64,000 nt of DNA from Butyrivibrio sp. MC2021 (GTDB taxonomy: Bacteria; Bacillota; Clostridia; Lachnospirales; Lachnospiraceae), in contig NZ_JHXX01000002.1 in assembly GCF_000621605.1 (NCBI RefSeq), positions 372,001-436,000 on the forward strand, in the 5' to 3' direction. The notes under the pieces are model-generated. The model was given only the letters and a program-made list of their open reading frames with translations, had not been told where the DNA came from and ran no database searches. Made by a program: the position numbers and the translations under genes. The number at the start of each line of letters is the position of its first letter. The stretch's first letter is position 1. This document shows positions 1-8,785 of the stretch, in pieces.

Positions 1-2094
1 CTAAGCGGCAATACCTACAGGTCGCTGAATTCTCTTACAGATGTTGTATTTGAAGGAGATTGCCCTGAAGTAAAAAATGACTTCTTTTATTTCGGTTCGG
101 AACATGTAACAATTTCATATCCTTATGATACGGAATCCTGGCACAGCAGAATTCCCAATTTCAGCTACAATAAGGACAAAGTCACATTTAAGCCTGTTGG
201 TGAATCAGCAACAGTTACCTTTTATGATCCCTATGGCAATAAGATCACTTCTACCAAAGTGAAGATGGGAGAAAAGGCAGTTGCTCCAAAGGTAACTCTG
301 AAAAACGGAGATAAATTGGGATTCTGGTACACTGAAAAGGATCCTGACAGACAATTCGATAAAAATGTTTGGGATTTTTCCAACGAAGTGCCGGGCAGAA
401 TGAATCTTTATGCCGGACTTAAGTATGATGGCTGCAAGATCATTTTTAACACAAATGGCGGCGAGCCGGTTAAACCCGTAGTTGTGGAAAAGGGCAGCAA
501 AATCGGTGAACATTTACCTACCGATGTAAAGAAAACCGGATATATATTGTATGATTGGTATTATGACAGCAAATGTACAAATAAGGTCTATCGCAATGAT
601 ACCATTGAGGCGGACACTGAGCTCTTTGCCAAATGGTATGAAGCTTATCTGACATATGTTTTTAATGACCATTACAATGGACATGATGACCTGCCTTACA
701 CTTATTACAGGGTGGGCCAGTACAGAAAAGTCTTCACTCCGGATGATAAAGAAATAACCGAAAGAATAGCTGAGTATGAAGCAACCGGACATTACAAATT
801 CCTGGGATGGTATCTGGACGAGCAATGCACCAAAAAGGTTCCCGATGATTACACCATAATTGATCAGACCTATATTTATGCTAAATGGAACCGCCTTACC
901 AAATGCACGATCAGTATTGATTATGACGGCGGAAAATATAACGGTAAATCCAAGAGAACTATTACAGCAGACTATGATGCTTATGTACCGGAGATTACTG
1001 AAAAGCCCACCAGAGACGGTTACCGCTTTAAAACCTGGCAGGTAAACTATGATGGAATGGAATATGAAGATTATTTTCCCGGCCAAAGGTATATCTATGG
1101 AGACGTAAGTATGAAGGCGCTTTGGACAGAAACTAAACCTGCGCCAACGCCAACTCCTGAGCCTGAACCGGATCCAACTCCTGAGCCTGAGCCAACCCCG
1201 GACCCTGAGCCAACCCCGGATCCTTCGGATGATCCACAGACTGATGGCCCTGTTATTACAGTGGATGGCAAGAACATTTCCAACAGTGAGATCACAAGAA
1301 CTTACACCGGAAAAGCTATTAAGCTGGACAGTCTTAAGATTGTATGTGATGGTACTGAACTTGTTTTAGGCAAAGACTATAAGGTAACTTATTCCAATAA
1401 CAAAAATGCCTCAACTGATAAAAAGAAGGCTAAGGCAAAAATTAAATTTAAGGGCAGCTACAAAGGAACAAAAACTATCAGCTACACTATTTTGCCTTTG
1501 AGCATTGAAAATTTGGACCTTAACTGTTTCGATAATACCGGTACTACCTGGACCATAAAAGTTAACGGCAAGGTTCAAAAGCCTAAGGTTGTTTTCCGCC
1601 ACGTCATTGACGGCAAGAAAAAGAAGCTTGTAAAGAACAAAGATTATAAACTGCTGTATAATGACACAACTCCCGGAGCATATAAAGAAGCCGGTGTGTA
1701 TTACTATGTTATGAGCGGCATAGGAAATTATACAGGTTCTATACGCTTCAATGTAATGTACACCGAAGCTAAGCCTATTAAGAAGCTGAAGGTCTCCGGA
1801 CTGAAAAAGAGTTATGCCTTTAATGATCAGCCTGTTTGTCCTTCCTTTAAGCTGATGGACGGAAAAAAGACAGTGGCAGAATTTGACGGAAGTAAGGCAA
1901 GACTTGAACAAAATTACTATACAGTTGAGGACAGCACCGGAAATTATGAGTGCTATTATCTGGACTGTGATAAACCCGGACAGGCTACAATTTACATAAT
2001 AGCTGATTCTTTAGAGGGTTATAAGGCAAAAGAAGATACTGGAAAACTTTACTCCGGAGAAAAAGTGGTGCATTTTAAAATTAAAGTGCGATAA
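1..2094 (+). CDS. Large surface/secreted protein with InlB-type repeats (5'-truncated by window)
   Basis: The reading frame is open from the first base, so the gene starts upstream; about 697 codons are visible. The first 60 residues look like the end of a BspA-type leucine-rich repeat region. About four tandem InlB B-type (Listeria-Bacteroides) repeats follow, recognisable by endings such as LYAGL, LFAKW, IYAKW and MKALW after GY-x-W-type cores. A Pro/Glu/Asp-Thr repeat linker (bases about 1139-1230) separates them from two immunoglobulin-like Lachnospiraceae C-terminal modules. No LPXTG sorting signal is visible at the C-terminus, so the mode of surface attachment is unknown. The family is generally extracellular and adhesive; the ligand cannot be told. 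Lysine- and tyrosine-rich composition differs from the metabolic genes around it. Confidence 0.8.
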   Translation, partial: LSGNTYRSLNSLTDVVFEGDCPEVKNDFFYFGSEHVTISYPYDTESWHSRIPNFSYNKDKVTFKPVGESATVTFYDPYGNKITSTKVKMGEKAVAPKVTLKNGDKLGFWYTEKDPDRQFDKNVWDFSNEVPGRMNLYAGLKYDGCKIIFNTNGGEPVKPVVVEKGSKIGEHLPTDVKKTGYILYDWYYDSKCTNKVYRNDTIEADTELFAKWYEAYLTYVFNDHYNGHDDLPYTYYRVGQYRKVFTPDDKEITERIAEYEATGHYKFLGWYLDEQCTKKVPDDYTIIDQTYIYAKWNRLTKCTISIDYDGGKYNGKSKRTITADYDAYVPEITEKPTRDGYRFKTWQVNYDGMEYEDYFPGQRYIYGDVSMKALWTETKPAPTPTPEPEPDPTPEPEPTPDPEPTPDPSDDPQTDGPVITVDGKNISNSEITRTYTGKAIKLDSLKIVCDGTELVLGKDYKVTYSNNKNASTDKKKAKAKIKFKGSYKGTKTISYTILPLSIENLDLNCFDNTGTTWTIKVNGKVQKPKVVFRHVIDGKKKKLVKNKDYKLLYNDTTPGAYKEAGVYYYVMSGIGNYTGSIRFNVMYTEAKPIKKLKVSGLKKSYAFNDQPVCPSFKLMDGKKTVAEFDGSKARLEQNYYTVEDSTGNYECYYLDCDKPGQATIYIIADSLEGYKAKEDTGKLYSGEKVVHFKIKVR

Positions 2095-2135
2095 TATCAT
2101 AATAGAGGTTAAATTAGTTGAAGGAGTTATGAAAA

Positions 2136-3368
2136 ATGAAAATCGCAGTAGCAGGAACAGGATACGTAGGATTGTCTTTAGCAGTCCTTCTCTCACAGCA
2201 CAATGAAGTAACAGCTGTGGATATTGTAGAAGAAAAAGTTGAGAAGCTGAACAATTGGATCTCACCTATTCAGGATGACTATATTGAGAAGTTTCTCGCA
2301 GAGCATGAGGAGAGAAAATTAAACCTCAGGGCAACAACTGACGGAGCATCAGCTTATGCGGATGCGGATTTTGTAATCATCGCAGCGCCTACCAACTATG
2401 ATCCCAAGCAGAACTTTTTTGACTGTTCAGCTGTAGAGGCAGTTATCGACCTGGTGCTTAAGTCCAGCAAGACTGCTACCATGATCATTAAGTCCACTAT
2501 TCCCGTAGGCTATACCAAGAAGGTGAGAGAGAAGTTCGGAACCGACAGAATTCTGTTTTCTCCTGAGTTCCTTCGTGAGTCCAAGGCTCTTTACGACAAT
2601 CTTTATCCCAGCAGAATCATTGTTGGATGTGACGATGCCAGCAGAGAGAAGGCGGAAGTATTTGCTAACCTTCTGGTAGAAGGCGCAGAAAAAGAGAATA
2701 TCGATACCCTGTTCATGGGATTTACAGAGGCTGAGGCGGTTAAGCTTTTTGCCAATACATACCTTGCCCTTCGTGTAAGCTATTTCAACGAGCTTGACAC
2801 CTATGCAGAGCTCAAGGGCCTTGACACCAAGAAGATTATCGAGGGTGTCTGCCTTGATCCCAGAATCGGAACCCACTACAATAATCCTTCCTTCGGATAC
2901 GGCGGATATTGCTTGCCTAAGGATACCAAGCAGCTCCTTGCTAACTTCCAGGATGTTCCGGAGGATCTTATCAGAGCTATCGTTGATTCTAACCGTACCC
3001 GCAAGGACCATATCGCCAACAGAGTTCTTGAGAAGGCTGGCTACTACACAGAGTCTTCCATGTGGAATGCTGAGAAGGAGAGGCCTATAACTGTTGGTGT
3101 TTACAGACTGACCATGAAGTCCAACTCCGATAACTTCAGACAGAGCAGTATTCAGGGCGTTATGAAGAGACTTAAGGCCAAGGGCGCCACAGTAATTATT
3201 TACGAGCCCACACTTCCCGACGGAACCACATTCTTCGGTTCACTGGTTGTGAATGACCTTGAGAAGTTCAAGAACGGTTCAGACAGCATCATCGCCAACA
3301 GATTTGATCCTGTTCTCGATGATGTTGAGGACAAGGTTTATACAAGAGATTTGTTCAGAAGAGATTGA
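2136..3368 (+). CDS. ugd: UDP-glucose 6-dehydrogenase
   Basis: 410 aa, the usual length of the short HasB/KfiD-type branch. It oxidises UDP-glucose to UDP-glucuronate with two NAD+ in the cytoplasm, feeding capsule or exopolysaccharide synthesis. The N-terminal Rossmann motif [10 protein letters not shown] is at residues 7-16, and the catalytic cysteine lies in [13 protein letters not shown] (Cys about 259). A central helix and C-terminal UDP-binding domain follow. An AAGGAG site lies nine bases before the ATG. It begins 41 bases after the surface protein with no terminator seen between them, so co-transcription is possible. The substrate could be another NDP-hexose, but the closest-looking family is Ugd. 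Confidence 0.9.
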   Translation: MKIAVAGTGYVGLSLAVLLSQHNEVTAVDIVEEKVEKLNNWISPIQDDYIEKFLAEHEERKLNLRATTDGASAYADADFVIIAAPTNYDPKQNFFDCSAVEAVIDLVLKSSKTATMIIKSTIPVGYTKKVREKFGTDRILFSPEFLRESKALYDNLYPSRIIVGCDDASREKAEVFANLLVEGAEKENIDTLFMGFTEAEAVKLFANTYLALRVSYFNELDTYAELKGLDTKKIIEGVCLDPRIGTHYNNPSFGYGGYCLPKDTKQLLANFQDVPEDLIRAIVDSNRTRKDHIANRVLEKAGYYTESSMWNAEKERPITVGVYRLTMKSNSDNFRQSSIQGVMKRLKAKGATVIIYEPTLPDGTTFFGSLVVNDLEKFKNGSDSIIANRFDPVLDDVEDKVYTRDLFRRD

Positions 3369-3380
3369 TAGAGAAAATTA

Positions 3381-3438
3381 AAAATCACATTTTTTGTCGG
3401 TTAAATTGCATTGATTTGCCGACAAAAATGTGATTTTT
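3381..3438. terminator. Bidirectional terminator between ugd and the YitT gene
   Basis: A roughly 19-bp stem (arms 3381-3400 and 3419-3437, one bulged T) has an A-run on one side and a T-run on the other. It sits between convergent stop codons. Confidence 0.85.
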
Positions 3439-3443
3439 TGATT

Positions 3444-4325
3444 TTAATCTCTTGGCTTCATATAGAAGTTACCCATGATCTCTTCGGTTTTAACGGAATT
3501 GATGAAGGCATTCTTATCGATTTCCTTGATCTTGGGAATAAGCTTTCTTGTATCGGACGCGCTTACGATGGAGTAAACGATCTTCTTGTTCTTGTGGGCA
3601 AAAGAGCCCTCGCCGTCGATAAGGGTGGCACCGTGTCCGCAGGTCGAGTAGATCAGGGAGCAGACTCTGTCGGGCATGTCTGTGATGATAAACAGGGTCC
3701 TCTGCTGGTAGGTCTTGTACAGCACGTGCAGGGCCTGAGTGGATACATACTGGAATATCATGGAGTAGAGAGCCTTGTCCCAACCAAAGAAGATACCTGC
3801 AACCGCCAGGATCACGATGTTGGCTCCCAGGATATAGGGGAAGGCGTCAACTCCCTTTTTCTGGGATAAAAAGATTGAGATGAAATCAGTTCCTCCGGTG
3901 GTGGCATCCACCTTGAGACACATGGTAATTCCCACGGCATTGACGATTCCGCCGAATACCGCCACCAGAAGTGGATCGCTGGTAACCTGGAATGAAGGAA
4001 GGATATCGACGAACACACCGTTGAAGAAAACCATGATCATGGAAAAAAGGGTGAATTTCTTGCCGATATATCTGTATCCGATGTAGACAGGGATCGCGTT
4101 CAGTACCACGTTGATAGGCGTGTACAGAAGATTGATCCCAAAATACTTGCTGAAAATACGCTGGGTGATAATGGTAATACCCTGAGCACCGCCGGGATAG
4201 AGACCTCCGGCGTTGATGAAGGTATTGATATTAAATGCCATCAAAAGAGCAGACAGAAGGACCACAACAAGTCGCTCAAAGTCCTTTCTTACTGTTGCTC
4301 TTAAATCTTTTTCTGAAAAACCCAT
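3444..4325 (-). CDS. YitT family membrane protein
   Basis: 293 aa. The N-terminal two thirds holds about five to six hydrophobic helices (DUF161), with the family signature INTFINAGGLYPGGAQGIT near residues 33-47 and a repeat of that theme around DATTGGTDFIS. The last ~80 residues form a soluble DUF2179 domain ending in a YMKPRD tail. The family is widespread in Firmicutes; its transport substrate is not established. It lies 53 bases downstream of the PHP gene on the same strand and may be co-transcribed with it, but it also has its own promoter-like sequence inside the 3' end of that gene. Confidence 0.88.
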   Translation of the reverse strand: MGFSEKDLRATVRKDFERLVVVLLSALLMAFNINTFINAGGLYPGGAQGITIITQRIFSKYFGINLLYTPINVVLNAIPVYIGYRYIGKKFTLFSMIMVFFNGVFVDILPSFQVTSDPLLVAVFGGIVNAVGITMCLKVDATTGGTDFISIFLSQKKGVDAFPYILGANIVILAVAGIFFGWDKALYSMIFQYVSTQALHVLYKTYQQRTLFIITDMPDRVCSLIYSTCGHGATLIDGEGSFAHKNKKIVYSIVSASDTRKLIPKIKEIDKNAFINSVKTEEIMGNFYMKPRD

Positions 4326-4359
4326 AAGTTCCCTCGATAATTAAGTATTGATATAACTA

Positions 4360-4388
4360 AGTATACAATAAAAACTGCTTAATCACAA
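4360..4388 (-). promoter_or_regulatory. Promoter for the YitT gene
   Basis: On the minus strand TTGTGA and TATACT are separated by 17 bases. The -35 box lies inside the last codons of the PHP gene. Confidence 0.45.
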
Positions 4389-5161
4389 AGCAGGTCGTGG
4401 TTTATTACCTGCAAAAAGGGCTGTTTGGTCACAGTGGTAAGAGAAGGTGTATCCACAACAGGCACGAACTGCGCGGCATTGGCCGCATCCTTTTTCTGCA
4501 CGGGCACGCCGTCTCCGGCCTTGAAGGCTGCCACGAACTCCTCTATGGAATTGATCTTATAAGGAAAACTCATGCCTCCCATATCCTTCTGGGTAAAGGC
4601 GTGGATATCGGAGCCTCCGGTCATCAAAAAGCCGTGTTCCAAGCCGTATTCATAGCCCAAAGCATTCTGATAATCCGGATTGGCGGCATTGTAGCACTCG
4701 ATGCCGTCGCAGACAGAGGGCATAAGGTGGATGGTGGACAGGTAGTCCCTCTCCCTGAAGGGGTGGGCCTGTATCATAACGCCTCCGGCTTCGTGAACCA
4801 GGTCCCTGACCGCAGGTCTGTCCTTGGACATGATATCAGGATTGTCCAGAAGCCATTTCTTGTCCACTCCGTAAAGGAGATATTCATCCCCCTGGAAATT
4901 GTATTCTATGCCGAACATAACGTTGAAATCCCCGCCCTTGGCGGCTGCGAGAGCATTTTCATAACCTCTGCAGTATCTCTCGATCCGTTCAGTCCAGGGA
5001 AGGTCCCTGGGAACACAGCTGTTTCCGTTAAAAAAGTGATCCGTTACAATGATCCCGCTGTAGCCAAGGCCTGACATGTAGTCAATGTAATCCTCTGCGT
5101 TGGTCTTTGAGCAGGCACTTCCTTCTATTGTATGTAAATGAGTTTCGTATACGTAATTCAT
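4379..5161 (-). CDS. PHP-domain metal-dependent phosphoesterase
   Basis: 260 aa. The protein opens with the PHP motif HLHTIEGSACS (HxH metal ligands) near residue 6. It continues with VTDHFF (about residue 40), FGIEYN, QAHPFRERD (second metal-binding His) and TGGSDIHAF near residue 185, which supplies the final Asp and His ligands. All the expected metal positions are present, so it should be an active hydrolase of the trinuclear PHP fold. The substrate is unknown: relatives act on histidinol phosphate, nucleotides or DNA ends. An upstream in-frame TTG at 5194 has no ribosome binding site, whereas the ATG at 5161 follows AAAAGGT. An extended -10 (TGTTATAAT) lies further upstream on this strand. 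Confidence 0.85.
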   Translation of the reverse strand: MNYVYETHLHTIEGSACSKTNAEDYIDYMSGLGYSGIIVTDHFFNGNSCVPRDLPWTERIERYCRGYENALAAAKGGDFNVMFGIEYNFQGDEYLLYGVDKKWLLDNPDIMSKDRPAVRDLVHEAGGVMIQAHPFRERDYLSTIHLMPSVCDGIECYNAANPDYQNALGYEYGLEHGFLMTGGSDIHAFTQKDMGGMSFPYKINSIEEFVAAFKAGDGVPVQKKDAANAAQFVPVVDTPSLTTVTKQPFLQVINHDLLCD

Positions 5162-5293
5162 AGTTACCTTTTTACCTTGTGAATTATTTGCCAAAAGGAA
5201 TTATAACATAAGAAAAAGGTTGAATATGCTATTTTATTTAAGAAAAAAATCCTTATAATATAAAAGAATATGTAAGAAGGAAAGGGGAGTACC

Positions 5294-6421
5294 ATGGGAG
5301 AGCTTAGATATATCGCAGTAAACGAGATAGAAGACAAGAAGATCAATATATTCGGACGCCTGGGAAAGGTGAGACAGCCACTGCCTCTTTTGTTCAACGG
5401 CAGCGCTGTGGAGGTAAGGATAAACGGTTCGGAGCTTTGGATAGATGTGGAGACCGATTCCGATTTCCATGAGCCCTGGGTGGCCTATGAGCTCAACGGA
5501 GCCATGATGGGACGTCAGATGCTGCTTCCCGGAAGGCACAGGATCTGTCTTTTCAGAAATATGGATCCCGGCACCTGCAAGACTGTAAGGTTCTTTAGGG
5601 AGCTTCAGGCCATGAGCGAGGATGACAGATGTAAGGTTCTGGTCCACGGCTTTGAGCTTAACGGGGATTTCCAGGAAGTAACCAAGCTTTCAAGAAGAAT
5701 AGAATTCATCGGCGACAGCATCACCTCCGGAGAGGGCAGCTACGGCGCCGTTACCGATACGGACTGGCTTGCAATGTACATGAGCGCCTCCGTTAACTAC
5801 GCTACCATGACAGCAAAAGAGCTTCAGGCGGATTATCACATTTTATCCCAGGGAGGCTGGGGCGTGTACTGCGGCTGGGACAATGACCCAAGACACAATA
5901 TTCCCAAGGTATATGAGAAGGTCTGCGGCCTTGTTACAGGGCCTTTGGCAACGGAGCTTGGCATGGATGAGCCCTATGACTTTTCATCCTGGCAGCCGGA
6001 TGCTATAGTAGTTAATCTCGGCACCAATGACATCACTGCTTTTTCACAGCCACCCATCGTGAATCCCGAGGACGGCCTTACCTACAAGCAGAGAGTAAAT
6101 GCCGACGGCTCCCTTAACAGAGAGGATGAGCTCAAGGTGGAAAATGCCATTGTTGCATTCCTTAAGATGCTCAGAAAGAACAGCCCCAAGGCACATATTG
6201 CCTGGTGCTACGGCATGCTGGGAAGCTACCTCAACCTTACCATAACAGAGGCTATTGCAGAGTACAGAAAAGAAACAGGGGATAACAACGTATCCTTTTT
6301 CCAGCTGCCAAATACCACCATGGAGACCTTCGGAGCCCATATGCATCCCGGAAAGAAATCCCATGAAAATTGCACGGCGGCGCTGGTTCATTATCTCAGG
6401 GAGAAGATGAACTGGTTTTAA
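5294..6421 (+). CDS. SGNH/GDSL hydrolase, carbohydrate esterase family 2-like
   Basis: 375 aa. A beta-rich N-terminal domain (about residues 1-130) precedes an SGNH hydrolase domain with block I EFIGDSITSGEG (nucleophile Ser near residue 140), block III VVNLGTNDITAF and block V MHPGKKSH carrying the catalytic His. This two-domain layout resembles CE2 acetyl esterases, which remove acetyl groups from xylan, mannan or short oligosaccharides. No signal peptide is visible, so it probably deacetylates imported oligosaccharides in the cytoplasm, as is common in rumen Lachnospiraceae. A GGGGAG site precedes the ATG. Its divergent neighbour is the PHP gene; MATE follows 22 bases later. Confidence 0.85.
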   Translation: MGELRYIAVNEIEDKKINIFGRLGKVRQPLPLLFNGSAVEVRINGSELWIDVETDSDFHEPWVAYELNGAMMGRQMLLPGRHRICLFRNMDPGTCKTVRFFRELQAMSEDDRCKVLVHGFELNGDFQEVTKLSRRIEFIGDSITSGEGSYGAVTDTDWLAMYMSASVNYATMTAKELQADYHILSQGGWGVYCGWDNDPRHNIPKVYEKVCGLVTGPLATELGMDEPYDFSSWQPDAIVVNLGTNDITAFSQPPIVNPEDGLTYKQRVNADGSLNREDELKVENAIVAFLKMLRKNSPKAHIAWCYGMLGSYLNLTITEAIAEYRKETGDNNVSFFQLPNTTMETFGAHMHPGKKSHENCTAALVHYLREKMNWF

Positions 6422-6443
6422 GATTTACAGAGGTTTTTGTTAA

Positions 6444-7808
6444 ATGGCACAGACAAGTACTAAGAAATACTCCAAGGACATGACAGTGGGAGTTCCCTAC
6501 AAATTGATCCTGTCCTTCATGCTTCCCATGATGATGGGAAACATTTTTCAGCAGTTTTACAATATCGTGGACACCATCATCGCCGGCCGTTTTATCGACG
6601 CCAAGGCCCTGGCGGCTGTAGGTTCCACCGGGTCGATCACCAATCTGTTTTTCGCCCTTGGCAACGGCCTTGCCACGGGAATAGGAATCCTCGTATCCCA
6701 CAGCTTTGGAAGGGGGGATATGAAGAACGTCAGGAAGATCATAACCAATGCTTTTGTGATGGTCAGCGTTACGGCGCTGTTCGTGGGAGGCCTGGGCTTT
6801 GTCTGTTCGGGCTTTGTCCTCAGGAACTTCCTGCACACTCCTGCAGATATTGTAGATGATGCCACGGCTTATATGGCTATCACCTGCATAGGCTTTATAG
6901 GAACGGCTCTTTACAACACCATTTCTTATATCATGAGAGGTGTGGGAGATTCCAGAACGCCACTGTATTTCCTGATGATCTCAAGCTTCATCAATGTGGC
7001 CATGGATCTTTTGTTTGTAATTGTCTTCGGCATGGGAGTTGTGGGCCTTGCGGTGGCTACCATCACAGCTCAGGCCCTGTCTGCGGCAGGCTCCATTACA
7101 TATGCTTTCCTCAAAAATCCTGTGTTCAAGATAGGAAAGTGCGACTGGGGACTGGATTTTGATGTGATAAAAAAGTGTTACACTCTGGGAGGCTCCATGG
7201 CTCTTCAGAGTGGACTTATCGCTTTGTCCTTCGTAATACTTCAGAGAGTCATTAACTCCTTTGATTACATCGTGGTTGCGGCCTTCACCACCACCAGCAA
7301 GATCGAGAATCTGGTTAATATGCAGTTCAAGGCTCTTCAGGATTCTCTTTCCACCTACACCGGCCAGAACATCGGCGCCAAAAAGGGTGAAAGGGTTAAG
7401 CAGGGCTTTAGAAGCGGCATGATCATGATGGTCATCTATGCTGCGGTTATGATCGTAGTCATGATGCTCTTTAGCGATGTATTTGTTAAGATATTCATCG
7501 ACAGCTCTGAGACTGAGATAGTGAGATTCGGCTCCACAGCCATGAAGATCCTGTCGGCTTTTTATCTGCCTCTTGGGGCTATCTATGTGGGCCGCGGCAT
7601 TCTTAACGGCGCGGGAGATGCCAAGTTCCCGCTTATTTCCGGCATTGCAGAGATGACCGGAAGAGTAGTATTCCCTGCATTTCTTTGCTCATTGCCATTT
7701 CTGGGAGCCTGGGGACTGTGGGTTGCTACGGGAGTTACATGGACAATAGTGGGAGTTACCGCTATCGTCAGATTTAATATGAAAGATTGGAGAAAAGGAT
7801 TGTTTTAA
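6444..7808 (+). CDS. MATE family efflux transporter
   Basis: 454 aa with about 12 hydrophobic helices in two pseudo-repeats, typical of the MATE family. The N-terminus carries the hallmark PMMMGNIFQQFYNIVDTII, and the second half has the matching MALQSGLIALSF and NIGAKKGERVKQG segments. It is expected to be a cation-coupled exporter of organic cations or drugs in the cytoplasmic membrane; the substrate is unknown. It starts 22 bases after the esterase gene and is probably co-transcribed. Its stop codon overlaps that of the convergent AP2-like gene by four bases. Confidence 0.9.
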   Translation: MAQTSTKKYSKDMTVGVPYKLILSFMLPMMMGNIFQQFYNIVDTIIAGRFIDAKALAAVGSTGSITNLFFALGNGLATGIGILVSHSFGRGDMKNVRKIITNAFVMVSVTALFVGGLGFVCSGFVLRNFLHTPADIVDDATAYMAITCIGFIGTALYNTISYIMRGVGDSRTPLYFLMISSFINVAMDLLFVIVFGMGVVGLAVATITAQALSAAGSITYAFLKNPVFKIGKCDWGLDFDVIKKCYTLGGSMALQSGLIALSFVILQRVINSFDYIVVAAFTTTSKIENLVNMQFKALQDSLSTYTGQNIGAKKGERVKQGFRSGMIMMVIYAAVMIVVMMLFSDVFVKIFIDSSETEIVRFGSTAMKILSAFYLPLGAIYVGRGILNGAGDAKFPLISGIAEMTGRVVFPAFLCSLPFLGAWGLWVATGVTWTIVGVTAIVRFNMKDWRKGLF

Positions 7809-8599
7809 TGAACTTCATATAATTTTTTGGATATTTTCAATCCGGTATAAATATCGGCATATTGGGATGGAGTAAGATCTTCCACATAGTTTTGTGAGAA
7901 GTTTTTCTCTATCCCATTTTTCTTGAGGATGTCCGCCGCCTTGTTGTAGGCGATGGCGGCTTCTGCTTCTGTATTGTATTTCCCCACAACATAATTGCTT
8001 TTAATATGGATGATGGTCTTATATCTCACAAAGCCCTTGTGAACGAACTGGCGAACCCCTCTGTATCTGTTGAGGATGATGATGTTTTCGTAGCGAAGGT
8101 CCGTGGGATCGTCGTTGGCAAAATGGTAGTCACGTCCCTCCACGGCGTAGCTCTTGATGCCATAGCGGGCAAGGACGGAGAGCTGGCTTCCGTAGTCTGC
8201 CACGAAGAGATGATTTCCTCTTTTCATTATCTTATGGGAGGAATAATAAAAAAGGTCATCGATGTCAAACTTATAGATAAGAGTAGGAGACAGGTAGTAC
8301 AGGAAGTATTTCTTTTCCAGATAAATGGGATTGGCGATGTACATGCCCTTGTCCCGGTAGTTGATGAGGCAGACGCATTTTTCAAAGGGCAGGTACATGG
8401 AACTGTTATAGGAAGAAATGGAAAAATCATTGTCTGACAGGATGTGGCGGGCTTCCTTGTAGACCACCGCGGCGGTGTTTGCATCAGAAAAAGACCCAAG
8501 GGATATGTGTCTGCCCCGGTGGGTTATGGATGCTCTATAGGACGGAGTGCCATTTTTCAGCCTGGTCTCATAGACTCCGATGCTCCTTATTTTGCCCAT
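7805..8599 (-). CDS. AP2-like DNA-binding protein with a degenerate HNH-like centre
   Basis: 264 aa from the ATG at 8599, which has GGGAGA five bases upstream; an ATG at 8611 lacks a site. Residues about 5-45 (IGVYETRLKNGTPSYRASI, then LGSFSDANTAAVVYKEA) and about 185-230 (YRGVRQFVHKGFVRYKTII, then VGKYNTEAEAAIAYNKAAD) look like two AP2/ERF-type DNA-binding modules. Between them, NDDPTDLRYENIIILN resembles the C-terminal half of HNH homing nucleases (consensus ND-x-DNR-x-ENL), but the paired catalytic histidines are not evident. I infer a DNA-binding protein derived from a homing endonuclease; its target and role are unknown. It is monocistronic and convergent with MATE. Confidence 0.6.
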   Translation of the reverse strand: MGKIRSIGVYETRLKNGTPSYRASITHRGRHISLGSFSDANTAAVVYKEARHILSDNDFSISSYNSSMYLPFEKCVCLINYRDKGMYIANPIYLEKKYFLYYLSPTLIYKFDIDDLFYYSSHKIMKRGNHLFVADYGSQLSVLARYGIKSYAVEGRDYHFANDDPTDLRYENIIILNRYRGVRQFVHKGFVRYKTIIHIKSNYVVGKYNTEAEAAIAYNKAADILKKNGIEKNFSQNYVEDLTPSQYADIYTGLKISKKLYEVH

Positions 8600-8785
8600 T
8601 GATTCTCCCATCTTTACAATCTGAGTATTTAGTGCTTTAATAGTTCAAAGTATTAAAATGAATGGTAGATATTTTCAAGGGTATTATGGTATACTGAATA
8701 CTCAAAGGGTAAATTCTTACCTGTAAAAATCAGCAATTATCGTTATTTCAATTATTATTTTACCAATAAATGAGGAGTGAAAGCA

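Noticed and set aside
1139..1230. CRISPR-like or satellite repeat
   Set aside because: The short CCTGAGCC-type repeats encode a Pro/Glu/Asp/Thr linker within an open reading frame.
4397..5074. Open frame of 225 codons opposite the PHP gene
   Set aside because: The PHP protein has all metal-binding motifs on the minus strand; the plus-strand frame has no start signal.
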